Assembly (NCBI RefSeq): GCF_900101175.1
Contig: NZ_FNFQ01000006.1
Coordinates: 186,001-250,000, forward strand
Origin: Stenotrophomonas pavanii
Lineage (GTDB): Bacteria; Pseudomonadota; Gammaproteobacteria; Xanthomonadales; Xanthomonadaceae
Reading direction: 5' to 3'
DNA: 64,000 nt
Shown: piece after piece, positions 9,412-17,734 of the stretch
Layout: each line of letters opens with the position of its first letter
Numbering within the stretch: position 1 is the first letter of the stretch
Made by a program: the position numbers and the translations under genes
The notes under the pieces: model-generated
The model's input: the letters and a program-made list of their open reading frames with translations, nothing else
The model's database searches: none
Told to the model about the DNA's origin: nothing

Positions 9412-9978
9412 ATGCCCAACCCGCTCCTGCCCGGCCTGCAGTTGCAGCCCCTGCCCTACCACGACCGACTGCCGCTGCGCGATCCGGCCACGCTGGAGAT
9501 GGTGGTGATCCACTGCACCGAGCTGCCCGATCTGGCGACCGCCCGCGAGTACGGCGAGCGCGTGCTGTATGACAGCGGTGCCGGCAACAGCGGGCACTTC
9601 TACATCGACCGCGATGGCAGCGTGGTGCAGTACGTTGCGCCCGAACGCGTGGCCCACCACGTGCGCGGCATGAACGCGCATACGCTGGGCATCGAGCTGG
9701 TCAATACCGGGCGCTACCCGCACTGGTTCGACAGCCGTCACCAGGCGATGGACGAGGCCTACACCGAGGCGCAGCTGGAAGCGCTGGAGCGGCTGCTGCA
9801 GGCGCTGGTGGTGCGCTATCCGTCGCTGCAGCGGATTGCCGGGCATGACCAGCTGGACCTGGAGCAGGTGCCGGCCAGCGATGACGCGGCACTGACGGTG
9901 GCGCGCAAGCGCGACCCGGGGCCGCTGTTCCCGTGGGCGCGGGTGCTGGCCAAGGTGCCGCTGCAGCCGGTTGGGTAA
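9412..9978 (+). CDS. N-acetylmuramoyl-L-alanine amidase, AmpD/amidase_2 family
   Basis: A 188-residue amidase_2 protein with no signal peptide, so probably cytoplasmic. Such enzymes remove the peptide from anhydro-muropeptides during cell-wall recycling. Metal and catalytic signals include VVIHCTEL, a GHFYIDRDGSVVQYV block, AHHVRGMN, GIELVNTG, IAGHDQLDLEQ and KRDPGPLF. In S. maltophilia a cytosolic AmpD (AmpDI) controls induction of the L1 and L2 beta-lactamases. Size and lack of a leader fit that type, but I cannot assign this locus to AmpDI with certainty. Confidence 0.85.
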   Translation: MPNPLLPGLQLQPLPYHDRLPLRDPATLEMVVIHCTELPDLATAREYGERVLYDSGAGNSGHFYIDRDGSVVQYVAPERVAHHVRGMNAHTLGIELVNTGRYPHWFDSRHQAMDEAYTEAQLEALERLLQALVVRYPSLQRIAGHDQLDLEQVPASDDAALTVARKRDPGPLFPWARVLAKVPLQPVG

Positions 9979-10260
9979 GTGGCAGGGCTGCGCCCTACAC
10001 CCGCAGAAGCAACGTCAACGTCAAGAGCTGGCATTCCGAGGGATGGCGGGGTGGCTCCGGTTGCGGGGGCCGCTGCAAGTCCCCCTCCGGGGCCCGGCCC
10101 AGCCGCTGGCGGCTGGGCGTTCGGGCGCTTGCGAAGCAGTGCTTCGCAAGCAAAGCGCCCTCACCCATGTAAGCTCGGTCGCCGCATCCATGCGGCTCAC
10201 GCCCCCGCAACCGGCCCCACCCCGCCTTCGACAGTTCTCCGCGATCCTTCGAATCGACAC

Positions 10261-10298
10261 GGGGTCGGATCCCGTTGCTACGCAACGGGCTCTGACCC
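10261..10298. repeat. GGGGTCGGA-type hairpin (copy 2)
   Basis: Arms GGGGTCGGATCCCGTTG and CAACGGGCTCTGACCC form a long stem-loop, with sequence very close to the copy at 51389. Confidence 0.75.
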
Positions 10299-10312
10299 GA
10301 TTTTCGGTTGAT

Positions 10313-10353
10313 GGGGTCAGAACCGTTCTCCGTTGGAAAACGGATCCGACCCC
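10313..10353. repeat. GGGGTCAGA-type hairpin (copy 3)
   Basis: Arms begin GGGGTCAGAACCGTT and end AACGGATCCGACCCC. It lies immediately after copy 2 and just before the stop of the convergent sulfurtransferase gene. Confidence 0.75.
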
Positions 10354-10360
10354 GCGCGGC

Positions 10361-11263
10361 TCAGGCGCCGGTCGCCACCGGACGGCTGCTGTCGCTCACC
10401 CAGCCGCTCCAGGAATCGGCATAGATGCGTGCGCCGGAGAGGCCGGCCGTTTCCATCGCCAGCAGCAGGTGGCAGGCGGTCACGCCCGAGCCGCACATCA
10501 GCACCACCTGCTGCGGATCGCGATTGCCGATCACGCCCTGCAGTTCGGCGCGCAGCGCCTGTGGGTCGCGCAGGCGGCCGTCGAGCACGTTCAGCGCAAA
10601 CGGGCGATTGACTGCGCCCGGCACATGCCCGGCCACCGGGTCCAGCGGCTCGACTTCACCGCGGAAGCGTTCGCCTGCGCGGGCATCGACCAGCCAGCCC
10701 GGCGCGTGCTTCAGCCGTGCACTGATTTCATCAGCGTTGGCGATCTGCGTGGTGTCGAAACGGCCCGGGTAGGCAGGTAACGCCGTCACTTCAGCCGGCC
10801 CGCTCGCCAGCGCGTGACCGGCGGCCTGCCACGCGGCGATGCCGCCATCGAGCACGGCCACCCGGGTGTGCCCGATCAGGCGCAGCAGCCACCACAGGCG
10901 CGCGGCGGCCATGCTGCCATCGCTGCCGTCGTAGACCACCACCTGGGTGTCAGGACCGATACCCCACTGGCCGAGCTTCGCGGCAAAGGCATCGCTGTCC
11001 GGCAGTGGATGGCGACCGTGGCCGACGCGCGACAGATCGGACAGGTCACGATTCAGATCGGCATGCACCGCACCCGGGATATGGCCGGCCAAATACTGGC
11101 TGCTTCCCGCCTGCGGGTCGGCCAGCGAGGCCCGCGCATCCACCACGCGCACGGCAGTGCTGGCGGTGGCGCGCGCATCGACCACGCGCACGCCGTCACC
11201 CAGCGCGGCGACCAGGGTGGCGACATCGACCAGGGGGGTCCACGGCGGATCGATCGGCTTCAT
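10361..11263 (-). CDS. sseA: Rhodanese-family sulfurtransferase (SseA/3-mercaptopyruvate type)
   Basis: A 300-residue two-domain rhodanese. The N-terminal inactive domain contains AGHIPGAVHADL, and the C-terminal domain carries the catalytic Cys in LMCGSGVTAC, the CGSG(V/T)TA loop typical of 3-mercaptopyruvate sulfurtransferases, which pass sulfane sulfur to thiols or cyanide. Oddly, the first beta-strand motif occurs twice (VRVVDARATASTA, then VRVVDARASLADP) with a 13-residue period, which points to a short tandem duplication. The ATG overlaps the stop of the upstream NUDIX gene by four bases, so the two are co-translated. Confidence 0.85.
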   Translation of the reverse strand: MKPIDPPWTPLVDVATLVAALGDGVRVVDARATASTAVRVVDARASLADPQAGSSQYLAGHIPGAVHADLNRDLSDLSRVGHGRHPLPDSDAFAAKLGQWGIGPDTQVVVYDGSDGSMAAARLWWLLRLIGHTRVAVLDGGIAAWQAAGHALASGPAEVTALPAYPGRFDTTQIANADEISARLKHAPGWLVDARAGERFRGEVEPLDPVAGHVPGAVNRPFALNVLDGRLRDPQALRAELQGVIGNRDPQQVVLMCGSGVTACHLLLAMETAGLSGARIYADSWSGWVSDSSRPVATGA

Positions 11264-12063
11264 TGCACTTGCTCCAGGCGGCGACGCAGGTTGTAGAGAA
11301 TGGCGGCGGTCGCGCCCCAGATGCGCTGGCCCGGCCAGCCATACTCCAGGACGTGTCGAACCCGGCCGCGATGGGTGATTTCGACCTGGCGCAGGCTGTC
11401 GGGCGCCATCAGATAATCCAGTGGCACCTCGAACACCTCGGCCACCTCACTGGGCTGCGGCACCGGCACGAAATCCGGATCGACCACCGCCACCACCGGC
11501 GTGACCCGGTAGCCGGTGATCGTCACGAAAGGATCGAGATACCCCAGCGCCTGCACCTGGCCGGGCGCCAATGCGATTTCTTCCTGGCTCTCGCGCAGTG
11601 CGGCCGCCAGCGCGTCGCGGTCGTCAGGCTCGGTGCGGCCGCCGGGGAATCCGACCTGGCCCCCGTGCGTGCGCAGGGTTTCGGTGCGACGGGTGAGGAT
11701 CACCTGCGCACCGTTGGCACGCGGCACGATGCCGGCCAGCACTGCCGCTTCCACTGGCGGCCCGGGCGGCAGCAGGTCGATCAGCTCGCTGCGGTTCCAG
11801 CCGTCGCCGACCGGCGGTTCGGCCAGCGGGTGCAGCGCGCGCATCAGCCGTTCGTGGTCGGCCAGCGAACCGCGCAGCGACTGCTGCAGTTGCTGGCGCA
11901 GGGGCTGCACGCGATGCAGGATGCGACTGCGTTCCTCGTTGCTCATCGACGACCACCGCGCGATCTCATCGATATGCCGCGCGCAGCCGGTGCATTGCCG
12001 GTGCGGATCCAGCGTGCACACTCCGATGCAGGGACTTGCGACAACACGCGCCGATTCTTCCAT
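11260..12063 (-). CDS. DUF1289-NUDIX fusion, probable CoA pyrophosphatase
   Basis: A 267-residue protein. Residues about 11-45 form a DUF1289 cysteine motif (SPCIGVCTLD, then QCTGCARHIDEIARW), here joined to a C-terminal NUDIX domain. The NUDIX part has ILTRRTETLRTHGGQVGFPG and ALRESQEEIAL, the UPF0035/NUDIX pattern of CoA diphosphatases, which cleave CoA to phosphopantetheine and 3',5'-ADP. The ATG at 12063 keeps the whole cysteine motif. An internal ATG (MSNEERSRIL) could start a NUDIX-only product. It lies upstream of and overlaps sseA, making a two-gene operon. Confidence 0.75.
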   Translation of the reverse strand: MEESARVVASPCIGVCTLDPHRQCTGCARHIDEIARWSSMSNEERSRILHRVQPLRQQLQQSLRGSLADHERLMRALHPLAEPPVGDGWNRSELIDLLPPGPPVEAAVLAGIVPRANGAQVILTRRTETLRTHGGQVGFPGGRTEPDDRDALAAALRESQEEIALAPGQVQALGYLDPFVTITGYRVTPVVAVVDPDFVPVPQPSEVAEVFEVPLDYLMAPDSLRQVEITHRGRVRHVLEYGWPGQRIWGATAAILYNLRRRLEQVQ

Positions 12064-12142
12064 TGTTTGCACCCGGCAACAGTAGCGCGATCGGGCTGAA
12101 TTTGCGCGCGATGATGCGGCACGCAGCGCACTGCGCAAACAG

Positions 12143-12172
12143 AAACGCGCCGGTGGAACCACCGGCGCGTTT
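12143..12172. terminator. Hairpin terminator of the FKBP gene
   Basis: A perfect 14-bp stem (AAACGCGCCGGTGG/CCACCGGCGCGTTT, loop AA) lies 17 bp downstream of the isomerase stop. The AAA/TTT ends give a short U-tract in both directions. Confidence 0.8.
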
Positions 12173-12188
12173 CGTCTGCTGCTTTGAT

Positions 12189-12890
12189 TTACTTGACGCT
12201 GACCAGCTTGATCTCGAACTGCACAGCCACGTTCGGCGGGAACGGGGTGCGCGGGTCGGCACCGTAGGCCTGGTCCGGCGGCAGGGTGACTTCCCACTTC
12301 GAACCGGCCGGCATCTGCAGCAGGGTCTCGCGCATGGCCTTCATTTCGACTTCGCTGACCTTGATCGACGGGATCTGCTGGGCCGGGCGGGCTTCGGTCG
12401 GGCGCTGGCCGTACGGGAACGGACCGGCCACTTCCAGCTGCACGGTGCTGGCCTGGGTCGGCTTGGCACCCTTGCCGGCTTCGATCACGCGGTACTGGAC
12501 GCCGCTCGGCAGGGACTGCACGCCGGCCTTGGCCTTGTTCGCCGCGATGAACTGATCGCTCTTGGTCTTGTTTTCGGCAGCCGCCTTTTCGTACTCGGCC
12601 TTGGCAGCCTGGGCACGGCCCTGCTCGCGCTTCTGGAACGCTTCAACGGCCGGCTTCAGCTGCTCGGCGGTGATCGCCGGCTGCTTCTTGGCGTAGGCAT
12701 CCTGCAGGCCCTTCACCACCGAGTTGATGTCCAGCTGCTCACCACGACCGGTCAGCTCCGCCAGGTTGTTGCCGTAGTCGTAACCGAAGTAGTAGCTCAG
12801 CTTGCCCTTTTCGGACGAGACGTCCTGGGCGAAGGCATTGCCCGTCAGGGCCAGGGCCGCGACGGCGACCGCGATAGAACGCAACTTCAT
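12189..12890 (-). CDS. FKBP-type peptidyl-prolyl cis-trans isomerase (FkpA/Mip-like)
   Basis: A 233-residue exported isomerase. Signal peptide residues are about 1-22 (MKLRSIAVAVAALALTGNAFA). A helical dimerisation arm runs from about residue 23 to 120, including a Lys/Ala-rich helix (AAKAEYEKAAAENKTKSDQF). The C-terminal FKBP domain has SGVQYRVIEAG, LLQMPAGSKWEVTLPP and AYGADP. It probably folds envelope proteins in the periplasm. I chose the ATG at 12890 over an in-frame TTG one codon earlier. It has its own terminator. Confidence 0.88.
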   Translation of the reverse strand: MKLRSIAVAVAALALTGNAFAQDVSSEKGKLSYYFGYDYGNNLAELTGRGEQLDINSVVKGLQDAYAKKQPAITAEQLKPAVEAFQKREQGRAQAAKAEYEKAAAENKTKSDQFIAANKAKAGVQSLPSGVQYRVIEAGKGAKPTQASTVQLEVAGPFPYGQRPTEARPAQQIPSIKVSEVEMKAMRETLLQMPAGSKWEVTLPPDQAYGADPRTPFPPNVAVQFEIKLVSVK

Positions 12891-13057
12891 CAAACAGTTC
12901 TCCAGGGGTGGTAACTCAGGGACGTTCTGCGCCGCCCTGAGGCGACGGGTTAGGATAACGGGCGCAACGTGTAACCGCCACTCACGATGCAGGCTATGAC
13001 CCGTCTGCGTTTGCAGAGTTCAATATCACTTTTTTTTAACGTTCCAGGAGTTTCCCC

Positions 13058-13840
13058 GTGCCCGATGCCCTGATCGCTGTCACCGACGACGGCGCCATCC
13101 GCACCGTGACCGTCCAGCGCCCGGACAAGCTCAACGCCCTCAACGCCGCCACCCTGCAGGCCCTGGCCGACGCCTTCGGCGAGGCCGCTGCCGATCCACA
13201 GGTGCGCGTGGTGGTGTTGACCGGGGCCGGCCCGAAGGCCTTCGTGGCCGGGGCGGACATCGCCGAGATGAATACCCTCAGTGCCGTTCAGGGACGTGAT
13301 TTCTCACTGCTGGGCCAGGCCCTGATGCGCCAGATCGAGCGGATGCCCAAGCCGGTCGTCGCGCGCGTGAACGGGTTTGCGCTGGGCGGCGGCCTGGAAC
13401 TGGCGATGGCCTGCCACCTGCGCATCGCCGCCGATACCGCCAAGGTCGGCCAACCGGAAATCAACCTCGGCCTGATCCCCGGCTTCGGCGGCAGCCAGCG
13501 CCTGCTGCGCCTGTGCGGCCGCGCCGCCACCCTGGAGCTGTGCCTGCTGGGGGCGCCGATCGACGCCGCGCGTGCGCTGGAACTGGGCATCGTCAACGAA
13601 GTCGTGCCCGCCGACGCGCTGGACAACCGCGTTCAGGACATTGCCCGACAGCTGGCACGCTCGGCGCCGCTGGCCCTGCGTGGGCTGCTCGATGCGGTGC
13701 ACGTGGGCGGCGAATGCAGCCTGGAAGCCGGGTTGGAGTATGAAAGCGCGCAGTTCGGCCTGCTGTTTGCCACCGAGGACATGCGCGAAGGCACCAGCGC
13801 GTTCCTGCAGCGCCGTCCGCCGGCGTTCCAGAACCGCTGA
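13058..13840 (+). CDS. Enoyl-CoA hydratase/isomerase (crotonase) family protein
   Basis: A 260-residue crotonase. It starts at a GTG with AGGAG eight bases upstream. The oxyanion-hole segments are KAFVAGADIAEM and VNGFALGGGLELAMAC, and the two catalytic glutamates of true hydratases are present (GGLELA and GQPEINLGLIPGFGG), so hydration of short or medium 2-enoyl-CoA is likely. It is the first gene of a compact run with a small unknown gene and nth, which is a positional rather than functional association. Confidence 0.88.
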   Translation: MPDALIAVTDDGAIRTVTVQRPDKLNALNAATLQALADAFGEAAADPQVRVVVLTGAGPKAFVAGADIAEMNTLSAVQGRDFSLLGQALMRQIERMPKPVVARVNGFALGGGLELAMACHLRIAADTAKVGQPEINLGLIPGFGGSQRLLRLCGRAATLELCLLGAPIDAARALELGIVNEVVPADALDNRVQDIARQLARSAPLALRGLLDAVHVGGECSLEAGLEYESAQFGLLFATEDMREGTSAFLQRRPPAFQNR

Positions 13841-13844
13841 CGCC

Positions 13845-14198
13845 ATGGCATCCCGACCCAACCCCGCGCAGCTGTTCGCCCGGGTCCAGGCAGACGATCT
13901 CGACGGCGCCCTGCAGGCCGGGCTGATGGACTATGTCGCCCGTGCCGGCGACGACCAACTGCTCCCCGGTCATCCGGACCTTCCGCAGCGCCTGTGCCAG
14001 GCCCAGCAGCAGCTGCAGGCGGCCTGGGCCGCACGCGAACGCTACCGCGCCCGCACGGTGCGCTTGGCCCGGCGCGAGGCCGAGCGCGATGCGCGTCGCA
14101 CCCCGGCCCCGGCGCCGGACGTGAAGCCCGCCCTGCCCGCTGCGGCCGCCGCGATCCTCGCCCGGGCCAAGGCCCGCGCCACCGGCAAGGAGCCGTAA
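13845..14198 (+). CDS. Conserved hypothetical protein upstream of nth
   Basis: A 117-residue soluble protein beginning four bases after the crotonase stop and overlapping nth by one base (TAATG). The N-terminal half is a mixed-helical segment (PAQLFARVQADDLDGALQAG) containing a DYVARAGDDQLLPGHPDLP block. The C-terminal half is a basic Arg/Ala/Pro-rich helix (RARTVRLARREAERDARR). No known domain is recognised. Codon use matches the neighbours, and the tight packing argues that it is a real gene. Confidence 0.7.
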   Translation: MASRPNPAQLFARVQADDLDGALQAGLMDYVARAGDDQLLPGHPDLPQRLCQAQQQLQAAWAARERYRARTVRLARREAERDARRTPAPAPDVKPALPAAAAAILARAKARATGKEP

Positions 14199-14890
14199 TG
14201 GCCACCGTGAAGAAGACGGCCCGCGCACCGGCGCGGCGCGGCGGCCGCATGCCGCGCGCCGACGTGGTGGAAATGTTCACCCGCCTGCGCGAGCTCAACC
14301 CGCACCCCAGAACCGAACTGGAGTACAGCTCGCCGTTCGAGCTGCTGGTGGCGGTGGCGCTGTCGGCGCAGGCGACCGACGTCGGCGTCAACAAGGCCAC
14401 GCGTCGCCTGTTCCCGGTCGCCAACACCCCGGCGAAGATCCTGGCGCTCGGCGAGGATGGCCTGAAGCCGTACATCTCCACCATCGGCTTGTTCAACGCC
14501 AAGGCGAAGAACGTGATCGCCACCTGCGCGATCCTGTTGCAGAAGTACGGCGGCGAAGTGCCGCGCGACCGCGAAGCGCTGGAAGCGCTGCCCGGTGTGG
14601 GCCGCAAGACCGCCAACGTGGTCCTCAACACCGCATTCGGCGAGCCGGTGATGGCGGTGGATACGCATATCTTCCGCGTCTCCAACCGTACCGGCCTGGC
14701 CCCCGGCAAGAACGTGCGCGAGGTGGAAGATACGCTGGTGAAGGTGATTCCGGCCGAGTTCCTGCTCGACGCGCATCACTGGCTGATCCTGCACGGCCGT
14801 TATGTGTGCAAGGCGCGCAAGCCGGATTGCCCGGGCTGCGTGATCGCCGACCTGTGCCGGTTCAAGGAAAAGACGCAGGCCGAAGCGTGA
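14198..14890 (+). CDS. nth: Endonuclease III
   Basis: A 230-residue base-excision repair DNA glycosylase/AP lyase acting on oxidised pyrimidines. It has LSAQATDVGVNKATRRLF, the helix-hairpin-helix with catalytic Lys (LPGVGRKTANVVLN), the catalytic Asp in VDTHIFRVSNR, and a [4Fe-4S] motif CKARKPDCPGCVIADLC (C-x6-C-x2-C-x5-C). A basic N-terminal extension (KKTARAPARRGGRMPR) precedes the core, a little longer than in E. coli (211 aa). Confidence 0.95.
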   Translation: MATVKKTARAPARRGGRMPRADVVEMFTRLRELNPHPRTELEYSSPFELLVAVALSAQATDVGVNKATRRLFPVANTPAKILALGEDGLKPYISTIGLFNAKAKNVIATCAILLQKYGGEVPRDREALEALPGVGRKTANVVLNTAFGEPVMAVDTHIFRVSNRTGLAPGKNVREVEDTLVKVIPAEFLLDAHHWLILHGRYVCKARKPDCPGCVIADLCRFKEKTQAEA

Positions 14891-14916
14891 CCCGGATTGT
14901 GTTGTGACGAAACGAA

Positions 14917-14941
14917 GACGGCGGGCACAAGGCCCGCCGTC
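14917..14941. terminator. Bidirectional hairpin between nth and the porin gene
   Basis: A 10-bp stem GACGGCGGGC/GCCCGCCGTC with a five-base loop lies between the convergent nth and porin stops. There is no strong T-run. Confidence 0.6.
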
Positions 14942-14971
14942 CGCGTGCATGGACAAGGGTGCTTCAGGAGA

Positions 14972-16204
14972 TCAGAACGACAGATCGCCCCACACGCCGA
15001 ATTCCTTGGTCTTGTCGTTCTTCTTGTCGCCGGCGTTGGCCAGGTGCGTGTACTTGTACACGGTCGACAGCTTCAGGTTCTTCATGACCGGGAACTCGAC
15101 GCCCACGTTCCAGTACTTGTCGCTCAGGGTCGGGTCCAGGGTCTTGCTGACGTCGGTGTCATCGTAGCGACCGAACACGTTGATACCGCCGTCGGTGACG
15201 CGCACGCTGCCCCACACCGACCAGCCGCTGGACTTGTCGGTGGCAACGGTCATCACGTTGTTGAGGTTCTTGGCCTGGAAGTACTCGCCGCCGACGCGGA
15301 AGTCGCTGTCGGCGTAGGCCACCATCGCGTTGGCGCGGGTGTAGGTGTTCTCGGCGCTCTGGATGTCGGTTTCCTTGCCCAGCTTGCCGCTGTAGCCACC
15401 CACGGCCACCACGAAGTTCTCGTTCGGGGTGTAGGCCACGCGGCCTTCCACGTCCATGCCCTTGCTGCGGGTCGGGTTCTTGTAGCCGGCGCCGGACACG
15501 ACCGACACGGCGTAGTTGAAGTTGTTGCCCAGGTTGCCGAAGCCATGCAGGCCCCAGTCGGACGAGTTGCCGTACTTCAGGCGGTCGGTCAGCGTGTTCT
15601 CGACATAACGCATGCCGTAGAACTTCTCGACGTACGGGATCCACGGCATGTCGGCGGCACCGACGCGCAGGTTGAAGGCCGGGTCGAAGCTGCCCTGCAC
15701 GTAGGCCTTCTTGACGAACAGTTCGGTGTTGCCGATGGCCGAGCTGTACTGGAAGTCGGTGGTCAGGTTGGCCGACCAGATGTCGTTGAACTTGTGGTCG
15801 ACGGTCAGGTAGAAGCGCTTGACGTCCAGGCCGGTGCCGCTGGCGGCGGTGTCCTTGCCGTTGCTGGTCTTGTCGATGTTGGTCAGGTCGAAGAACATGC
15901 GACCGCCGATCTTGTTGTCATTGACCAGCTTGACCAGCTTGTCGACGCTGGTCTGGGTCTTCTGCGCACCCTCCAGGGCCTGTGCCTGGGTGATGTTCAC
16001 TTCAGACTGCGCGTCGGACTGCGCCTGCAGCGCCTGCGAATCGTTCTGCAACTGCTGGACCTGGGCCTGCAGCGCGGCGATCTGTGCCTGCAGCTGCTGC
16101 AGCTGTGCCTGGGATACGCCCGTGCTGGCAGGGGCTGCGAAGGCGTCGGCGGAAACCAGACCGAGGCTTGCAACGACCGCGGCGGCGAGCAAATGGGAAC
16201 GCAT
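14972..16204 (-). CDS. Phosphate-responsive outer-membrane porin (OprO/OprP-like)
   Basis: A 410-residue beta-barrel porin. The signal peptide is about residues 1-23 (LLAAAVVASLGLVSADAFA). A heptad coiled coil follows (QAQLQQLQAQIAALQAQVQQ), as in trimeric porins with an N-terminal coiled coil, and then a 16-18-strand barrel ending in the terminal Phe of WGDLSF that outer-membrane assembly recognises. The start is the ATG at 16204. A Pho box lies 90 bp upstream, and the gene is divergent from pstS, so induction by phosphate starvation and phosphate or phosphorylated-solute uptake are inferred. Confidence 0.8.
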   Translation of the reverse strand: MRSHLLAAAVVASLGLVSADAFAAPASTGVSQAQLQQLQAQIAALQAQVQQLQNDSQALQAQSDAQSEVNITQAQALEGAQKTQTSVDKLVKLVNDNKIGGRMFFDLTNIDKTSNGKDTAASGTGLDVKRFYLTVDHKFNDIWSANLTTDFQYSSAIGNTELFVKKAYVQGSFDPAFNLRVGAADMPWIPYVEKFYGMRYVENTLTDRLKYGNSSDWGLHGFGNLGNNFNYAVSVVSGAGYKNPTRSKGMDVEGRVAYTPNENFVVAVGGYSGKLGKETDIQSAENTYTRANAMVAYADSDFRVGGEYFQAKNLNNVMTVATDKSSGWSVWGSVRVTDGGINVFGRYDDTDVSKTLDPTLSDKYWNVGVEFPVMKNLKLSTVYKYTHLANAGDKKNDKTKEFGVWGDLSF

Positions 16205-16293
16205 TTTGGATTTCTCCAGAGGGTTGGAATGGCTTGGGCAGAACGCCACGCCGGCAGGCCGGTCAAGCGTTTTGCGAACGTTCCGTTAAAACC

Positions 16294-16311
16294 ATGACAA
16301 CCGAATGACAG
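16294..16311 (-). promoter_or_regulatory. Pho box of the porin gene
   Basis: On the minus strand the site reads CTGTCATTCGGTTGTCAT, two 7-bp half-sites 11 bp apart, matching the PhoB consensus CTGTCATaaatCTGTCAc at most positions. It lies 90 bp before the porin start. Confidence 0.75.
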
Positions 16312-16552
16312 AGTGCGCACCAACACAGATTTCTTCCTGCGGTCATGCGTACGACTCATTTGCCTTTCCCTGCGGGCCGATCGGTTGCGGCCGCGGGCGT
16401 GATGAATCCATGGCAGTGCACGCGCCGGCCCGGCCACGCCCCCCGGCACGCGTTCCCTGGGGAGCCAGGGAATGAGGTTGAACCGCTGCACGCTGCGCAG
16501 CGGCGCCGTCCGCCCGCGCGCTCGCCGGGCGGTGCAGGGCTGCCGGGATGCG

Positions 16553-16603
16553 CTGTAACGGATGCGTCATACAACGGTCCCGGCGCTGTCATCGAACCGT
16601 TAT
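16553..16603 (+). promoter_or_regulatory. Two Pho boxes upstream of the first pstS
   Basis: CTGTAACGGATGCGTCAT (16553-16570) and CTGTCATCGAACCGTTAT (16586-16603) each carry two half-sites 11 bp apart. The boxes are 33 bp apart, so PhoB dimers would sit on the same DNA face. The second ends 54 bp before the pstS GTG. Confidence 0.7.
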
Positions 16604-16657
16604 GGAATGTGCGCCGGGCGGGTAACCCCGCATCCCAATCAACCCAGGAGCCACCCC

Positions 16658-17674
16658 GTGATCCACGCCTTCAAGTCGCGCGTTGCCGTTGCCGTCTTCG
16701 CAGCGTCGTCCGTGTTCGCCGCCAACGCCGCTGAAATCACCGGCGCGGGCGCCTCGTTCATCTACCCGGTGATGTCGAAGTGGTCGGCCGACTACAACGC
16801 CGCCACCAGCAACAAGGTCAACTACCAGTCGATCGGTTCCGGCGGCGGCATTGCGCAGATCAAGGCCAAGACCGTTGATTTCGGCTCCTCCGACGCGCCG
16901 CTGAAGCCGGAAGAGCTGGCCGCTTCGGGCCTGGCACAGTTCCCGTCGGTGATCGGCGGCGTGGTGCCGGTGGTCAACGTGGCCGGCGTCGCCCCGGGCG
17001 CACTGAAGCTGGACGGCACCGTGCTGGCCAACATCTTCCTGGGCAAGATCAAGACCTGGAACGACCCGGCCATCGCCGCGCTGAACCCGGGCGTGACCCT
17101 GCCGAGCGCGAAGATCACCGTCGTGCACCGCTCGGATGGTTCGGGCACCACCTTCAACTTCGTCAACTACCTGTCCAAGGTCAGCCCGGAGTGGAAGAGC
17201 TCGGTCGGTGAAGGCACCTCGGTCCAGTGGCCGGCCGGCATCGGCGGCAAGGGCAACGAAGGCGTTGCTGCCTACGTGAAGCAGATCAAGGGCGGCATCG
17301 GCTACGTCGAACTGTCCTACGCGCTGCAGAACAAGCTGTCGTACACCGCGATGAAGAACGCCGCTGGCAGGTTCGTGCAGCCGAGCGACGCGTCGTTCGC
17401 TGCCGCCGCCGCCAGCGCCGACTGGGCCAACGCCAAGGACTTCTACCTGGTGATGACCAACGCCCCGGGCGCCGAGTCCTGGCCGATCACCGCCACCAAC
17501 TTCATCCTGGTGCACAAGAAGCCGAAGAATGCTGCCAACGGCAAGGCCACCCAGGAGTTCTTCCGCTGGGTCTACAAGAGCGGCGACGCCCAGGCCCGCC
17601 AGCTGGACTACGTGCCGCTGCCGGACAGCCTGGTCCGCCAGATCGAGACCTACTGGTCGCAGAACCTGAAGTAA
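16658..17674 (+). CDS. pstS: Phosphate ABC transporter periplasmic binding protein PstS (soluble)
   Basis: A 338-residue phosphate-binding protein starting at a GTG with AGGAG in place. It has a classical signal peptide (about 1-23, VAVAVFAASSVFAANA). Binding-loop motifs are ITGAGASFIYPVMSKWSADY, QSIGSGGGIAQIKAKTVDFG and HRSDGSGTTFNF (Ser/Arg/Asp contacts to phosphate). It delivers phosphate to PstCA. It is followed by a terminator and a second pstS paralogue, so it is probably made in large amounts as a separate transcript under its own Pho boxes. Confidence 0.93.
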   Translation: MIHAFKSRVAVAVFAASSVFAANAAEITGAGASFIYPVMSKWSADYNAATSNKVNYQSIGSGGGIAQIKAKTVDFGSSDAPLKPEELAASGLAQFPSVIGGVVPVVNVAGVAPGALKLDGTVLANIFLGKIKTWNDPAIAALNPGVTLPSAKITVVHRSDGSGTTFNFVNYLSKVSPEWKSSVGEGTSVQWPAGIGGKGNEGVAAYVKQIKGGIGYVELSYALQNKLSYTAMKNAAGRFVQPSDASFAAAAASADWANAKDFYLVMTNAPGAESWPITATNFILVHKKPKNAANGKATQEFFRWVYKSGDAQARQLDYVPLPDSLVRQIETYWSQNLK

Positions 17675-17734
17675 GCACGTTCCCCCGCAGGAACGGGGCC
17701 GGCGGGTCCTCTCTCCCCCGCCGGCCCCAACCGG

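Larger units (their letters stand above)
9979..10360. other. Structured intergenic region with stacked hairpins
   Basis: This 382-bp gap has no convincing gene. It holds consecutive perfect stems: GCCCAGCCGC/GCGGCTGGGC (10097-10118) and GCTTGCGAAGC/GCTTCGCAAGC (10127-10151, 11-bp arms, nested between GGGCG and CGCCC). After these come a stretch with a CCGCATCCATGCGG stem (about 10185) and CCCCGCCTTCGACAG, similar to 26285-26341, and then two members of the GGGGTC hairpin family at 10261 and 10313. The convergent amidase and sulfurtransferase genes end on either side. Confidence 0.6.
16205..16657. other. Divergent control region between porin and pstS
   Basis: These 453 bp hold one minus-strand Pho box near the porin and two plus-strand Pho boxes near pstS. 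There is also a perfect TTCCCTGG/CCAGGGAA stem (16453-16472). No other gene is convincing here. Confidence 0.6.

Noticed and set aside
14897..16297. Long plus-strand frame over the porin gene
   Set aside because: The minus-strand product has a signal peptide, coiled coil, barrel and terminal Phe; the plus-strand frame is a high-GC artefact.
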